The notes: generated by a model from the letters alone, not told the origin. 64,000 nucleotides of DNA from Tubiluchus corallicola (GCA_030141605.1 JAQGDQ010000025.1:728907-792906); one strand, 5' to 3'; shown: positions 35,501 to 48,769, numbered from the stretch's first letter. Made by a program: numbers and translations.

Positions 35501-38500
35501 GTTTAAGTCATCAAATAGCACTCCAGGAAAAGACTGTTTTGTATTTGGCGAGGCAAAAGTTAGTTCATCTTTCCACAACATTGTCATTTTCACCACTAAC
35601 ATAAAGAAGTAACTAACAGCTATGATTGGATCACCAAGCGGATTAAGAAGCTCTACGGTGGGTAGCTTTTTATCTGAATTTTCAATTTTTAGTTTTGATT
35701 TTTCGTTTTAGGTTTGTCGTGAACCTGACTGTTTCTGTTCGGGAACGTCGATTCCCGGAGGTTTGCTGCGCGATGAAACTCCTCAGATGGTGACAATGAC
35801 GTGGGAATCCAACAACCGCGTGGAAGACATTCAGCACATCCTGATGAACATATTAAAGCGGGTATGTTTGCCTTAGGCAGGTAAAAATGCGTACGTTTGA
35901 CGCTGTGTAAGGCACAATAGTAACAATACAAATCGCTAATAATTTAGCCTAGTGTACAACGAATTGTGTAACTATATTCATGCAATATTGATACAGAAAT
36001 GTATCAGAACTCCAAAGAGTTTAGTGTCCTAATATCACTATTTAAATAAACTGAAGTACGTACGCGCATTGGTGGATAATGAAAACTGGACTACAGGTAG
36101 AGCTAAAATATAAATTTCAGATACGTAGCATATCTAGTATATTCATGTATTATATACACCATTTTGTTTTTATTGTATGTCTAAGTCATCAAAGCCTTAT
36201 AGATAGCTTCATGTGGAATTTTGCAGTTCTGCTACCATATAGCCTATATTCATGTACTGCTAATGAACATATTACTGGTAATGCAAGGGCAATACTTAGG
36301 CGATACGACAATGGCACACCACGTACAAAAAGAACAATTTCGGCGTAGGTTGCAGTTTAAAACACAACACACGCGGTGCTATGTTAAATACTGACTGTAA
36401 GTTTGTCTTTCAGATTGACGCCAGTAGAAGGCGCACAGCGAGAGTAAATCCCAATGGCTGTCCAATTGGTATGACTTTCTTTACTGAACATCAGTTTAAT
36501 GACTATGCACTAACACAATTCCTGTACAAGGGAGGACACGAAATCGCTGGCTTGTCTATCAGGTACAAAGCAAATAAATTTCTGTCTTCTTACCGCTTAT
36601 GGTATTTTTTGACATCCGTCGAAATCGTGCATGCGTTACGGCGTTTTGACGCAACAGGATGAACCAACTTTTGATGGTCACCTATCTCGAATTAGCTTAA
36701 AGCGTGCGTAAAATTTTACACGAGTATTTTTTATGCGTGCCAAAAATCGTGGTGAAACAAAGCAAAATTGTTAAAATTATGCTAACTATTCATCCAGTTT
36801 TACTTTTAAACGTGTGAGCAGAATGACTTGACTTGCTGAAATTAAAGGCCCATAAATTTTATGATTAAAGTCTTTTCAAAGTCTTTGTATTCGCATATTA
36901 CTTGTAGGACAGTGTTAGTGTAATTCCTTGGGTTACTGTTGTTCTTGCAGATTCGTAACCATTATCCGTACTGCAGGTGTCTCACCAAGATTTTTGAATT
37001 TTGTGTTTTTGTTTTTTTCACACAGTAAAACACTACCATACGCTGACTACTGGGCCGACGCCCCAACTGCTCTTTGGGCTGACGAATACGCCGGGCAGAG
37101 ACAGATCTTGGCTAGGCTCGCAAACATCGACCCCTCCGACGTGCGCGGAATGAGAGCACCTGGTTTGCAAATGGGCGGAAACAACCAGATGGCTATGATG
37201 GCAAACCATGGTTTCCTTTACGACAACTCAATGTCTACGAACCAAAACAATCCACCAGTCTGGCCGAGTACCTTGGACTACAGAACAACACTCGAGTGTA
37301 CCACTCCTCCATGTCCAACAGCATCCTTTCCTGGCATGTTCGAAGTGCCTATGGTTAACTGGATTGACACTAATGATACTCTTTGCAACAATGTCGATGG
37401 CTGCTACTTCCCTGAAAGCAAAGAGGAAGCATTGATGTTGCTGAGGTCAAACTTCCTCAGCCATTACACGACTACTAGGGCTCCGCTAGGGGTGCATCTG
37501 AGGGCAAGTTGGTTCTACAGAGCTCGCTACACTCTTGAAGCTTTGATTGAGTTCATTGATGATTTGCTGGCTAATGGCGACGTTTATTTTGTAACCATGC
37601 AACAGGTAAGTCCTCAATGTTTTATTTGTCCGGCTCCAGGTTTGCCAGCTCTACAGAGATGTAGCTGATTAAAATCGATTAAAAACAATTCTTAATTACC
37701 ATGTAGATTCTCCTTATCCCGCTTTCGTCTTTCTCTTTTCTAATCTCTCCTATCCCCCCTCTTTTTCTCCCTCTGGCTGTCACCCGCTCTCTTCGTCTGT
37801 CGTTTTTGCCTTTGCATTAGTACTAGTTTCGTTTGATTTTTTTTACAAGTTTTGATTTTCTTTTTGTCTTGTATTTTGTGTAATGACTAATTCTTTGTCA
37901 TCATTTTCCTTTATTTTTAAAACAAGCTGCAAATTCCTTATATAAAGTAAACTGTTGCAACAAGCTATTATTATAGGAACAGCTAACTTGATGATGGTAT
38001 GGTCCCTTCGCTGCTCCTTCTTCGTTATATAATTTTTTTTCATTATGATATTGCAGAAATTGTTCCTTTTTGTGGAGAAAAATGAATTGAATTGAATTAA
38101 ATTATTAGTTCATTTCGCTTGCCACCCCCTCTTTCTCTCCTTGTCTCGCGCCCGTAGTCCTTACACATCTTAATTTATGCTTAGTTTTAGACACTTATTT
38201 CTCTTTTCTGCCTAATTAGCTCTCGTTTCTTACTTTGCCTTTCTTATCGGATCTTGAATTTTTATTATATAAAATTATGTTTGTTTCGCAATTTTTGTAG
38301 ACAGTACATATTGCAAAACAATGTTAAAACAAAATCATAGCAAATGATTTATAAAGGAGAAAAAGTGTCCCACTTCTTTGTTATTTTTTTAGTAAAATCT
38401 GAAGCTCATTGTTCATTGATGCATTGTTTAATGCTTTGGTGGTCATTCTATTCCAATATTTCTGCTTTCGTTGCTTTCTGATTTTTCTTTTTTTTTGTTC

Positions 38501-38742
38501 TCTAGATGTTGAACTGGATGCGTGACCCTGTGCCACTCAGCGGTCTGGAAGAAGCTGGCAGCTTTGACTGCTCACATCTAGGATCCAGGCCAAACCTTTG
38601 TCAGAAGTTCAACCTGTGTGTGTACTACAACATAACCTACCCACCAAACTCCGTAGAACATCAAGGAGAACGTTCCTTCCAAACTTGCAACGACTGCCCT
38701 CTAGTTTATCCATGGGTTGGGAATCCCTTGGGACTTCTTTAG
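32589..38742 (+). CDS. Secreted CBM14-LDLa-chitin deacetylase-like protein, probable pseudoenzyme, complete
   Basis: Eight exons: 32589-32628, 33239-33384, 34320-34458, 35115-35248, 35712-35861, 36414-36562, 37026-37605 and 38506-38742 (TAG). All borders are GT-AG with matching phases, giving 524 aa. Residues 1-17 form a signal peptide. Residues 33-91 have the six cysteines of a CBM14 (peritrophin-A) chitin-binding domain. Residues 113-146 are an LDLa module ending CSDGSDEVDC. From about 155 to 524 the sequence follows class I arthropod-type chitin deacetylases (NPNGCPIGMTFF, GGHEIA, RGMRAPGLQMGGNNQ, VYFVTMQQ, CPLVYPW). That architecture is known from Serpentine/Vermiform proteins, which act on extracellular chitin. 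Key residues differ, however: the TFDD motif is TWES (183-186), the HSxxH histidines are Leu250 and Lys254, and the LH of the last motif is Arg412; only RAP (296-298) is kept. The frame and splice sites are intact, so a binding or scaffold role is more likely than deacetylation (inference). An upstream in-frame acceptor at 36951 would add 25 residues. Confidence 0.93.
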
Positions 38743-39470
38743 ATTGTCAAGAATACCAAAGACAGGCGGTTAACATTCTACATTGTTCTTTATATCTTAA
38801 TTTTTGGAAATGGTAAACAAGACGTTTTTCAAGCAGTTATTTAGCATCTTGTATGCTAGAAAGCAACTATTGTACTCGTAATATTTGTTGACTTCGTGTT
38901 ATTGGATGTATTTTATTAGCTACAAAGTATGCTTGTATATTGTGTGTATGTATTTATATATCTCTTATACATCAAGTCTCATAGACAGGTGTCGGAATCT
39001 AGAACTAATATACAAAGCGTTTGTGATATTATTGTGTAAACTCGTGAATAACAGGGCATGAATTCACGAAAACCCGAAATCGTGTGTTGTCTGTCTGTTA
39101 AGCTTGTATTTGTATTTGTAGAGTTGTTTAGATAAACTAATATAATAATATAGGCACTGTTATATACATGGTATTTTATAGTTGATGATCAAGAATTAAT
39201 GTTGTTGTTTACTAATGTTTTCAATTTTTACCAGTATTTATTTTATTTATTAACTTTCATTTTTGGGCAGCTGCAAACAGTTGTATTGGTGAAGTGTATG
39301 AAAACGTACTAATCTGTGGTGTAATTTTTTCCAAGTGATATAGTTAGTGGACACGTTTTTTCTTGAAAATAACATTGGTATGTAAGCTTTCGTATTATTT
39401 ATTAACATTGTAATTGGAAACCACGAGGCTATTAGCCCTGCAGTTCCAACAGCAATAATTAACTTATGGT

Positions 39471-39652
39471 AATAAAATTTACGTTAGGTAAACCAAAAAT
39501 ACATTTTCCATGTTGACTAGACTAATTCACAAATTTTATTTTTACGTGTATCCCAGCGTGGTACGAGTTTTATTATCCATGTTTTCATTTTGTTCTAATT
39601 AGTATAATCAATTAATGAGTTAGTGTCATGACGTCACTTCATATGCAATAAA
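39471..39652 (+). terminator. Candidate polyadenylation signals for the deacetylase-like gene
   Basis: AATAAA occurs at 39471-39476 and 39647-39652, downstream of the stop at 38742. Either would imply a 3' UTR of about 0.7-0.9 kb. In AT-rich DNA such hexamers are common, so this is tentative. Confidence 0.3.
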
Positions 39653-39894
39653 TATACCGTACATGTACCAACCAATAATAAATTTTTGTTGTGCTTTAAA
39701 ACAAACATTATGTATTATTATATTGTTCTTATTATTTAATATAATCGTTTCGAATTTGTAACTCGCGGATGGCTAAGTCCAAAATCTGACGAAGTTTAAT
39801 GAAACAAAAAATCTCTGAGAAAGAGGTAGGACAAACACAATGTGGTGCGTCAAAATCACATGAGAATACATAATATGTATAATGCTAACCTAGG

Positions 39895-39925
<31 letters not shown>

Positions 39926-41027
39926 CTTATATCTGATAGCTACATCTATATAAGATGGCTATTTATAATGATATATACATATAATATATATAAATTACAC
40001 AGATGACATCCAATTATAGAATACAAACATTGCAAACAACAACAACGCTTGAAAAGTAGAAGTATAACCAAATTAGCTGTCTTTATATATATATAATATC
40101 ATTTATTCGTACTCGTGATACAATCAGCAAAACAGATTAACAAGCAAAATAACATTAATTAACAAGATTTGTAAGCAAGGTGAATATATACAATCAAGTG
40201 AGAGTAAGATATGTTAGTATGGCGTACAACTCATTCCTGTCTCAAAAATCAAAACAATTACGTTCCAGAGCCCATATAACTTCTTTAATGAAGTTTACAG
40301 TCCGTATTTGTTTTTTGCTAGCATTACTTCTTACGTGTAATGTACAGGAAAAACCTTAGAAAGAAAATTTTCATTTCTATAAAAAGTTTTGTACTCGTTG
40401 CGAACATATAGCAAATTATAACTCGTTATAGAAGATGCATGAAATCGAGAATTTGTGCAAAGAAATTGGCTATATGATTTTCACTATATAAGCTACTATG
40501 GTAATCGTTTCTGTAACTGTGTAAGTGGGGGAACAGTATCACATATAAAAGGAAGAAGTATTTGTGTGATCTAAACGGCAAATTCGAAGTTTTCTTATTA
40601 CAATATTCCAAGCTGTACTTAATTTAGAACTGTGACAGTAGCTTTAAACCTGTGATTTTAAATCTGTGTATAAGCAGGAAAAATTAGCAGTAACACCTCG
40701 CAGCCCATGCTGTTGTAATAGTAGCAGTTTTAACAGCTAGCTGGAACCTTACCTAGTTCATTATTTCTTGTTCCCAAGCAAGATCCTACTAGCAAATCAC
40801 TCTACGCATAGACTAACGCATAATTAAATAAAGTCCACGCAAAACAACTGAAGTTACTGAATTGATGCGGCAGACGACTTTGTGACTTTAGTGTGGTACA
40901 CTTAACGTTTGACCTATAGCAACTGTGCGTGCGCACAACGAAACTGTAAAAATGCTTGTTATTCTTGCCTCAGCCAGGCTATAAGCAAACTGAACAAACA
41001 GCACATATAGGAACTAACTCAGGGAGC
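39653..41027. other. Intergenic, no gene seen
   Basis: AT-rich, with a (TA)n run at about 39898-39925. No recognised gene or element. Confidence 0.5.
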
Positions 41028-42265
41028 ATTTAAAACACAAGAAAAACCTTCACTTACATAAAGGTTAAAAAATTCGTCTTGAAATTTTACATCACTAACG
41101 TACTGTGTTTTTGCATACAGGGCTTGCGTCGGCAATAGCGCTGTACAAAACTTGTAAATTTTATCTCCCGCGGCATGCAATTTCGGGCAGAATATTGGAG
41201 ACTGGGGCAATTTGCTTTCCAACTAAGCAAGGAAACTTCAATCAATTTCTGTGTCGCATCGGAATAGAAGACAATGAGGCTATGTGTGTGTGGACTGTCC
41301 CATCAGACACCAGATCATTTATTATTTTATTGCCCATTGGTCAACTAAAGGAAGGGGAGGCATTTTATGTTTGAGCTTGCTGATCAAACAACAGATGTCA
41401 TATTTTTAAAGCAGGACAAAAGTATAATTACTGCATTTTTGGACTTGGTGAAAGATGACCACATTGTGAAAACGTTGACTAATCGCTAAGATACGTTTAT
41501 TTACAGAACAACTATTTTTACTTCTATGATGTTTTTGTTTACGTATATTTACAAATTATCATTAGTTTACTAATGTACTAGAGTTATAGAAATCTAATGA
41601 AAGACAATAGTGGTGTAATAACTTAATTATAATTCTAATGTGATCATTACAGCAACTTAGTAATACTTTACAATACCTAAACATTTTGCTTATATTTTGT
41701 ACATTCTAACGTATTTGTTTATACTTATGTAAGGTGATGTTGAGTGATTTGTATATGTTGGTGATTTGTATATAATTTACACAGTTGCTTTTATTTTTGT
41801 GTAATTGTATTTATGTATTTATGTGTGTCACTAATATCTGCACATAATTTTTCCTTTTTAATCTGATGTTTTGAGCTTGCAAGTAGAGGCGTAACAAGAG
41901 ATTTATCATCATCAATAACTTCCACGATGACCGTTAGACGCAGCCATTTTGACGATAAGTCATTTGAAACATAGTTTATATAACACTGAGTAAAGTTTGA
42001 AAAAATAATCAGAGCATTCGTGGCGCACACGTCACTAACCAATTAAAATTTTTAATCACTGTATCTTGTCGATAAGATTAAAAATACGCTTCTTGGTTAG
42101 TGAGTGGTGCACCCTGGAGGGCGATTCAACGACATTTTACCAATTTATTGAAGACATTTTAAATCATTAATATTTTTTTCTAGTTATCTAAGTCTTTCAA
42201 TCAGGTAAGAAAAATGCTAAGTAATATAACTTTGCATGGAAAGTTTTTTGGGACATACTTTAACA
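41028..42265. repeat. Dispersed repeat R2, copy 2 (long form, about 750 bp extra)
   Basis: The ends (about 41028-41140 and 41885-42265) match the colinear copy at 5119-5600. The middle 41141-41884 has no counterpart there. A + frame at 41105-41374 spans the left junction and continues into the middle; its composition is less AT-biased than the surroundings, but I recognise no family. Arms CACTAACCAA...TTGGTTAGTG (42033-42102) form an internal stem-loop. Confidence 0.55.
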
Positions 42266-42539
42266 TTTTCTCTTCTTCCGCTGATTTACGTTGTGCGTAT
42301 ATGACGTCATGCAATGGTTGGAACAGTATTGCGGGAGATTTAAAATGAAAACAACAAATAAAAAATCCTTTCAACACGAGTACGACAGACGCGTAAAATT
42401 GCTATAAAGCAATATAAATTTTTAAAGCGATTTTTCTGAAACCTGCTTCATGTACTCCATGTCCTTTAACTGGATTTCAAGCGCTGAATTGAAAGAAATT
42501 TATTTCACGAATCAATGACATTCGTATGGCAATTTTACA

Positions 42540-42572
<33 letters not shown>

Positions 42573-45036
42573 AAGTATAATATATAAAATAATCTTGTCA
42601 TTTTCAATAAATAAATAAATAAATATACATATATTTATTACTTTTTTACTTTTTTACTTTCTATTGTAAACTCTGATATTTTAAATCTAAATTCTTTAAA
42701 CTGTGGATCAATGTTTTAACTTCTTGATGATATTGTAAATATTAATTGTACGTTTTTGTGGCTTTTATGCTGAAATAAATAGTAATAAATCAACAATCAA
42801 TCAATCAATAAATCATATAGACATGTCATCTTGAAAATCAAACTGGATTAGTTTATATCGGTGTAAACTCATTAGAAATTTCTTTTGTCACTTATTTAAC
42901 GTGAAAATTACTTTATTTAAAAGTTAACGTACAAATTATTATGATTTATCGGTTTGGGATAATTTCAGTAATGGTGTGTTGAACAGACTAAGAGTTGCTT
43001 ATAATAATGACAATCGTAAACTGTTTTCGCATAGATTTGATTGTAGTGATTCTGCTATGTGAGTTAATCTTAGTCTAACACATTTCTTGTCTTTGAGAAG
43101 AAAACGTTACTATAGTATTAGGCAGCGAGTTTTCACTTCCGAAAATAATTTTTTACTTTCTATTGTGAACTCTGCTGTGTATATTAAATCGAATATTTTT
43201 AAAATATATATGTACATATATGTGTATATATCTATATATATATGTATCCGATAGATAAAATTTATCTATAGACAATACGATAGATAAGATAGATGTACAT
43301 ATATACGATAGATAAAATTTTACTGCAACATATCTTATAAGTCTTTATAATAATATGTAACGTCTTTCACATCCTTAAAAATCGAAATTTGTCGGAGAGA
43401 AACAGTTGATAAAATGAAAGGAAGATGACGGTGTGTGTTGCAGCAACATTAGTATTAGTGATTATTGTAGCTAAAATTTTAAAATGTATGCGTAAACTTT
43501 ACTTTTTGTTGTTTAAGGAAAATCTTCGGATAGTTACCGGTTTTTTATTACTTTTGTTAATTACTAAATTTTGGTTACTTTTACGCATGAACTATGAAGT
43601 CATTTCAGACAGTTAAGTAATAATTAAAAAATCGAATCGTGCTAGTTCCAAATTCTGTTTTTGAATGTTTCCCCTTACCACTTTGAGGTTTCTAAAACTC
43701 GACTGGCTTCGTTGCTAAGCTCCCACTTGCTACGAACAGATACGTCAAACTCTGAGAGTCGAGGAAGCCAGCTAGAACACTGCAGGATTTCTCAAAATAA
43801 TTAAATTATCATGCAGATATTTTGCAAATATTCTGCAGATGAGAGGATAAGAGGCCTAATACGCCAATAAATCAGTTTAAACGATGAAATTGCCCAGACT
43901 GGCAGATTTTTGTTATTTTAGTTCGCACTTATCTCACCGCGAAATCAAAGTGTTGCAACAAACCAGTAAATTGTTAAAGCAAACCAGCGTAGAAAATGAG
44001 CCGATAAATGTAGAAAATAGATAGGTTTAGTGGATAGATATATTTATTTGAGTTTAATAGTTTGAGCGATTAAAGGCAGGCATGGCGCCAGTTGCAAGAA
44101 GTAAATCTTTAATCACAGATAGTTTTACTATTTATTCAGATACTCTGCAAGCTGGCACCAAGTACTCAACAGAAAAACCTACTAGCAGGCAATTGATAGC
44201 TGTAGTATGTAGATATTTGTGGCGCGACTGGAACCTGCCATTATCACGGATAATTAATTAAAAAGAGTCGATGCACGTTTTTTTGCCAAATGTGGATACG
44301 TAGACATCTTCCCTCAACGAGGTAAATAATTTAGAGCTGTTTGGCACATGAAACCGCCTGGAAATAGTTAGCAGGGCGATATGTGACCCCATTCACTGAC
44401 AAAACATGATATGGAATCGTAAACATTTATACGATAGTTGTATGATATTTCTTAATGATTTCTAGTACTGTGACTGTCCTCACGCGAGAGGATTTTACAT
44501 AGGCTCTTTTTTATAGACGTGTTAGCCAATCACCTTGTACCATTATAAGAGTTCACCTGTTCACGTGTGTATCGTTCCAATTTTTTGTGCACTAATACAG
44601 TTTAAACCAAAGCATGATATAGCTTAACTTCAATAGCTAGGCACATACTCGTGTCGACTCCGCTATTCTGAATTGAAAGTTTCGAACAGTATCAATTGGG
44701 ATAGGCTCACCACCTTTTTTCTTTTCATAATCTTTTTTCATTTCCTATTTTTTGTTCTACCGCGTCTTCTGACAGCGATGGAAATGTTGATGGTGATGTA
44801 ATGATGACGATAACAACAAAAATCGCCTTGAGACTCTGTATTGAAGAAAGATATAACACAAAAATGTTATCATGATGTGAAGCAAAATTGTAATAGGATG
44901 AATACGAAATAACATTTCAACAAATCATGAATTTCATTCCTGAATTGAGAACCTCTATTTGACCACTTTTATGTTTACCTTTTTGATAAAAGGTTTTATA
45001 AAAACACAGTGACACAGTAATATTCGAAGTAACAGA
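42266..45036. other. Intergenic, no gene seen
   Basis: AT-rich with (TA)n runs at about 42541-42566 and 43200-43250, and a short (AAAT)n run near 42608-42625. No gene recognised. Confidence 0.5.
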
Positions 45037-45227
45037 GTGATGGTGGTGGCGCTGAAAGCAGCAACATTAGCAGTTACAATAGTAGCAGTAGTAGTGGCAG
45101 TAACAGCAACAACAATGACAAGTGCAACCACACAACAGTCGCAACGACAGCGACAGCGACAACAACAAAAACAAAAACAACAACAACAGCAACAGCAGCA
45201 CTACTACTACTGCTGCTGCTGCTGCTG

Positions 45228-45288
<61 letters not shown>

Positions 45289-45290
45289 AG
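45037..45290. repeat. Compound trinucleotide block (CAA/CAG/TAC)
   Basis: Imperfect GTA/GCA/CAA trinucleotides pass into (CAACAG), (CTG)-type and a pure (TAC)n array at about 45226-45289. Several frames stay open across it only because of the repeat. Confidence 0.9.
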
Positions 45291-45479
45291 TAATTGGCTC
45301 CAACTGCAGTAACTATTTGTTCCGCCACCAGCTGCTGGCTTTACCAGTGACAGTAACATAGTTATCAAGCTACTAACGAAGCAGGCATGATAAAATAACT
45401 CTTTGTGACCGCAGAGCAATCAACATATCATGTTTACTACGAGCGCGTACTCTCGCAGCAGCTGAATGATGAGTCTCTC

Positions 45480-45619
45480 ACTGCGCATGCGCGCGTAAAC
45501 TGATAGTTTTGGAAGACAGTCTTAAGCGCTTCTTCGAGTTTTTAGCTCCAGATACTACTAATCGTGGTTTAAGTTGGCAAGATCCGCAAGATAGAGTTTT
45601 TCATGGTAACAAGCAGGTA
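45480..45619 (+). promoter_or_regulatory. Candidate promoter and first exon with NRF-1-like site
   Basis: TGCGCATGCGCG at about 45482-45493 is a full NRF-1-type palindrome. It is followed by a GC-richer stretch and a good donor, AACAAGCAG|GTACGG (exon end 45619). The frame here has no ATG and does not continue in frame into the exon at 48244, so if transcribed this would be a non-coding leader exon. Tentative. Confidence 0.3.
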
Positions 45620-48062
45620 CGGAAGATTATGAAAATAATTTTTCGCATAAAAGGCGATTTTGTGAATCTGTACTTAGGCAAAATTTTTATCGTTTTTTTA
45701 TTGTTCACTAAGATACATGCTTCAAATCACGAAAGCTAATAGCATAATCAATAAGTAATTGGATTGTTTGCTTTAAGGGGTATTTTTGAAACTGTTTGAG
45801 CTAGATGATAACTTAAACATAGTAAACGTATATTGCTTATGGGCAACTTGAATAGGGTTTTGAACCAATGATTAGTTTAAAAAGCTGCTTTTGCGTGTTT
45901 TGGTTTCCTTGAGACATGCGCACTTGTTGGAAAAAATGTGCAAATTAGGAATTTTTAATTCTCTAATTATTTTAATGACAATCAAATGAATCGCAAAAAA
46001 CGTCACCGATAATGCTGTTAAAAGAGATTTCATTAATAGCACCAGTAATTGCCACATTTATTTGGACAATTTTAATACTATAATTAATTAAACTTAATTA
46101 CAATAATATAATTATAAATCTAATGATGTAGTAATACATGCTTTGCTCAAAAATTTTTAGACGAAGCTAAAAGTTTTGCTGACATTTAACTTGCGAAGTT
46201 TAATGACAGTTTTCAAACTTTTGAATTTTTGCGTGTTGTTTACGACATAGAATTATTAATCGCTCAGAATATTGCTATAAGCTATAAAATGTTTTACACT
46301 AAGAGGTTGGTGCGCCAGGTATATATAAAGTTTATAATTTCATTGTATACGTGTACTTGATTATGTACCTAGCTGTTGCATTTACAACATCCTTATGTTG
46401 TAAAGGATGTTACAACATACTAAATTTCGTTTTCTACTATTTCGGTTACAGTCAATTATTATTAGCACGAAATATAGGCCTAGTTCACAATATATTAAAC
46501 GATATATGTGTTTTGCAATAATGGCAATATTGGTTGGGTGACGGAAAGATATAGTCTGAAATGTGTAAAACCGTTTAAAATAATAAATTCGGCATCGTCT
46601 CGCTTAACAAAACAAAAAACAACAACGATTTTTAACGAACAAAACCAATTGTTGAGATCTTTATTTCTTTGTTTAGCAAAGATTTTGCGAATTGTTATAA
46701 ACGTACACGTTCTTGTTTGTAAATGTTGATTAAAGTTTACTATTTGCTCACAAAACTTACGTTTAACATGTATCATTTTTGCTCCTTTTATAAAGCAGTC
46801 AGCAGCGTTAGTAATTACACGATGCGACATAAAAACTGCCGAACTGACTTAGCCAGTTTAGTACGTATTTTTCACAAAGTACTTTAATTGCAATGTACAA
46901 TAGAAAGAAACTAAACAAGAGCGTTAAAATTCGAATACGTCTGTAAACTTTGAATGCGTAGATTTTTAACGCATAGCTTCGTTTGCCATAGTGCGCTTTT
47001 ACTTTTAAGACTGTAAACCTTTGTTTTTTGCAAAATTATTTGTACGTTGATAGTATTCTGCTTTGTTATTATTATTGTAATGAAAAGATAAAATTACCTG
47101 CACCCTATCGTCTACCTTTTAGCTATCTGTCAACTTTCAGATTACGGACCTGTGTACACGGGAAAAGACGATAAAAACATTTTTATTCAAATAACAAAAC
47201 AGTTAATCTTGATTTTGATGGCATTAAATTCACGAAAAACGCATTTTGCACTTTTAACTGCTCTAAAAATTATTGATTTATAAACTACTATAAATAGGAC
47301 GTAATTAGTAGCCGTAAAACTTTGAATTATAAAAATATCCGGTGAGCATTTTCTAAAATATTCCTGCGATTCATGATATCCGACGTTCGTCGTTTTTCCG
47401 CTGAACGACATCTAAATATCTCAGATTTAAATTTCCCCTCGGAAAATAAACAAGATACGCAAATAAGTTACAGCGTTGATTTTAACTATTTAGGATATAA
47501 TCCAGCACTGATTTATAGCGTAAATGATACGATAAACAATAAACTTGAGCGAGATTAAGTAACGCGAGCAAAAACACGCTTTGCACATTCTGATGCGTAA
47601 AAGAATGTTTGCGTAAAATTCTTTACATCTTTATCGTCAGCCATTTGTTAAATACGAGATATATGACCACACGTCAGCCGATTTGAAAGCAATTTAGTTA
47701 TTTATTATATTGCTTGGCTTCAATATCCGTTTCTAGATAGGTCTTTCTGCCCGCGTGACACATATTTATTGTTTTATGTATAGTGGGGTGTCAAGTGTTT
47801 TACACTGCCCAGACTTAACGTGGTCGCTGTTCAAACTCCAAAAAAGATGCGTATAAGCCATTGGCAAACATCTATGCATATTAATTTCAGCTAAAATAGT
47901 TAGTAATAAGACACCAGTCAATTTTTGCTACTTAGTTTCAAAGAGCCTAGCCGCAACTTGCAGAACTGCAAAATAGATATGAATTGACAGATCAGAGGTT
48001 CCTGCAACGAAAATGGTAGACCTAGCATAAATCTCTCTATAGCAAATAATCGCAGCAACAAC
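45620..48062. other. Intergenic or leader intron, no gene seen
   Basis: AT-rich. The short frames near 46495-46830 and 47187-47558 are unrecognised. Confidence 0.5.
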
Positions 48063-48069
48063 AACCACG

Positions 48070-48077
48070 ACAGACAC

Positions 48078-48144
<67 letters not shown>

Positions 48145-48181
48145 GGCAGACAGACAGACAGACAGATAGATAGACAGACAA
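48070..48181. repeat. (GACA)n microsatellite
   Basis: About 110 bp of CAGA tetranucleotides, lying about 65 bp before the splice acceptor of the next exon. Leu-Ser-Val-Cys frames here are artefacts. Confidence 0.9.
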
Positions 48182-48253
48182 CAAATAAACGTTACAGACG
48201 TACAGAAATATGTTGGTGTTATTAATTATAACTAATTTTTCAGCTTGCAAAAC

Positions 48254-48698
48254 ATGGAAGAATTGGGCAGTCCGAAATCAATATCCATAGACAATAAGAA
48301 ATCACATCAACTGGCGAAAAACGCATCTAAGTCATATCACACTAATGCAGATCCACATTTTGAACCTGGACAACTCTTACAACCAAATCCAGCATACTGC
48401 GGTGGAACCGGATCATTTCCACGTCCTGGGCTTGTTCCACAACCCGGAGGCTTCTCACATACTGTGGCCTTGGTACCCAGGGTGCCTCAGCACTGTCCAA
48501 CTACAATACTTTATAACAGTGCGCAATCACCGCCGTTGTCATCATCAACAGCACAAGTACAAGTACCGTTGAACAATAATTACCACAGATTAAGTGACAA
48601 TGAAGAGGAAGAAAAGAAAGATGGTATTCAGAAGTTTCGGCATAGTGATATCGACTTCCTGCTTTACTTTAAAGCTATGTGCAGACCTCTAGTAAACG
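48254..48698 (+). CDS. Candidate 5' coding exon of the PRDM-type gene (or a separate gene)
   Basis: The acceptor AATTTTTCAG|C (exon from 48244) precedes an ATG at 48254, and the frame runs to the donor AACG|GTAAGT at 48699, giving 148 codons plus one base. The product is Pro/Ser/Asn-rich (NPAYCGGTGSFPRPGLVPQP), then acidic-basic (NEEEEKKDG), ending SDIDFLLYFKAMCRPLVN. Base composition is clearly higher in GC than the flanks, as in the other exons. The phase-1 end matches the phase of the PR-domain exon at 61168, which would read ...LVN-G-SASEAAM. No domain recognised. Linkage to the PRDM gene is inference from phase, strand and order. Confidence 0.5.
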
Positions 48699-48769
48699 GT
48701 AAGTGAAAATTCATTTACATTTCCGATAGTGACTCTTCACTGGTTTAGCTTTATTCTGCATTTATATTG

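Noticed and set aside
36928-37668. A single-exon 246-codon gene
   Set aside because: It is exon 7 of the deacetylase-like gene read through its flanking introns.
45037-45361. Poly-Gln, poly-Tyr, poly-Thr and poly-Val frames
   Set aside because: Trinucleotide microsatellite; no start context or splice support.
48070-48200. CRISPR-like regular array
   Set aside because: Contiguous GACA tetranucleotides with no spacers, in an animal genome.
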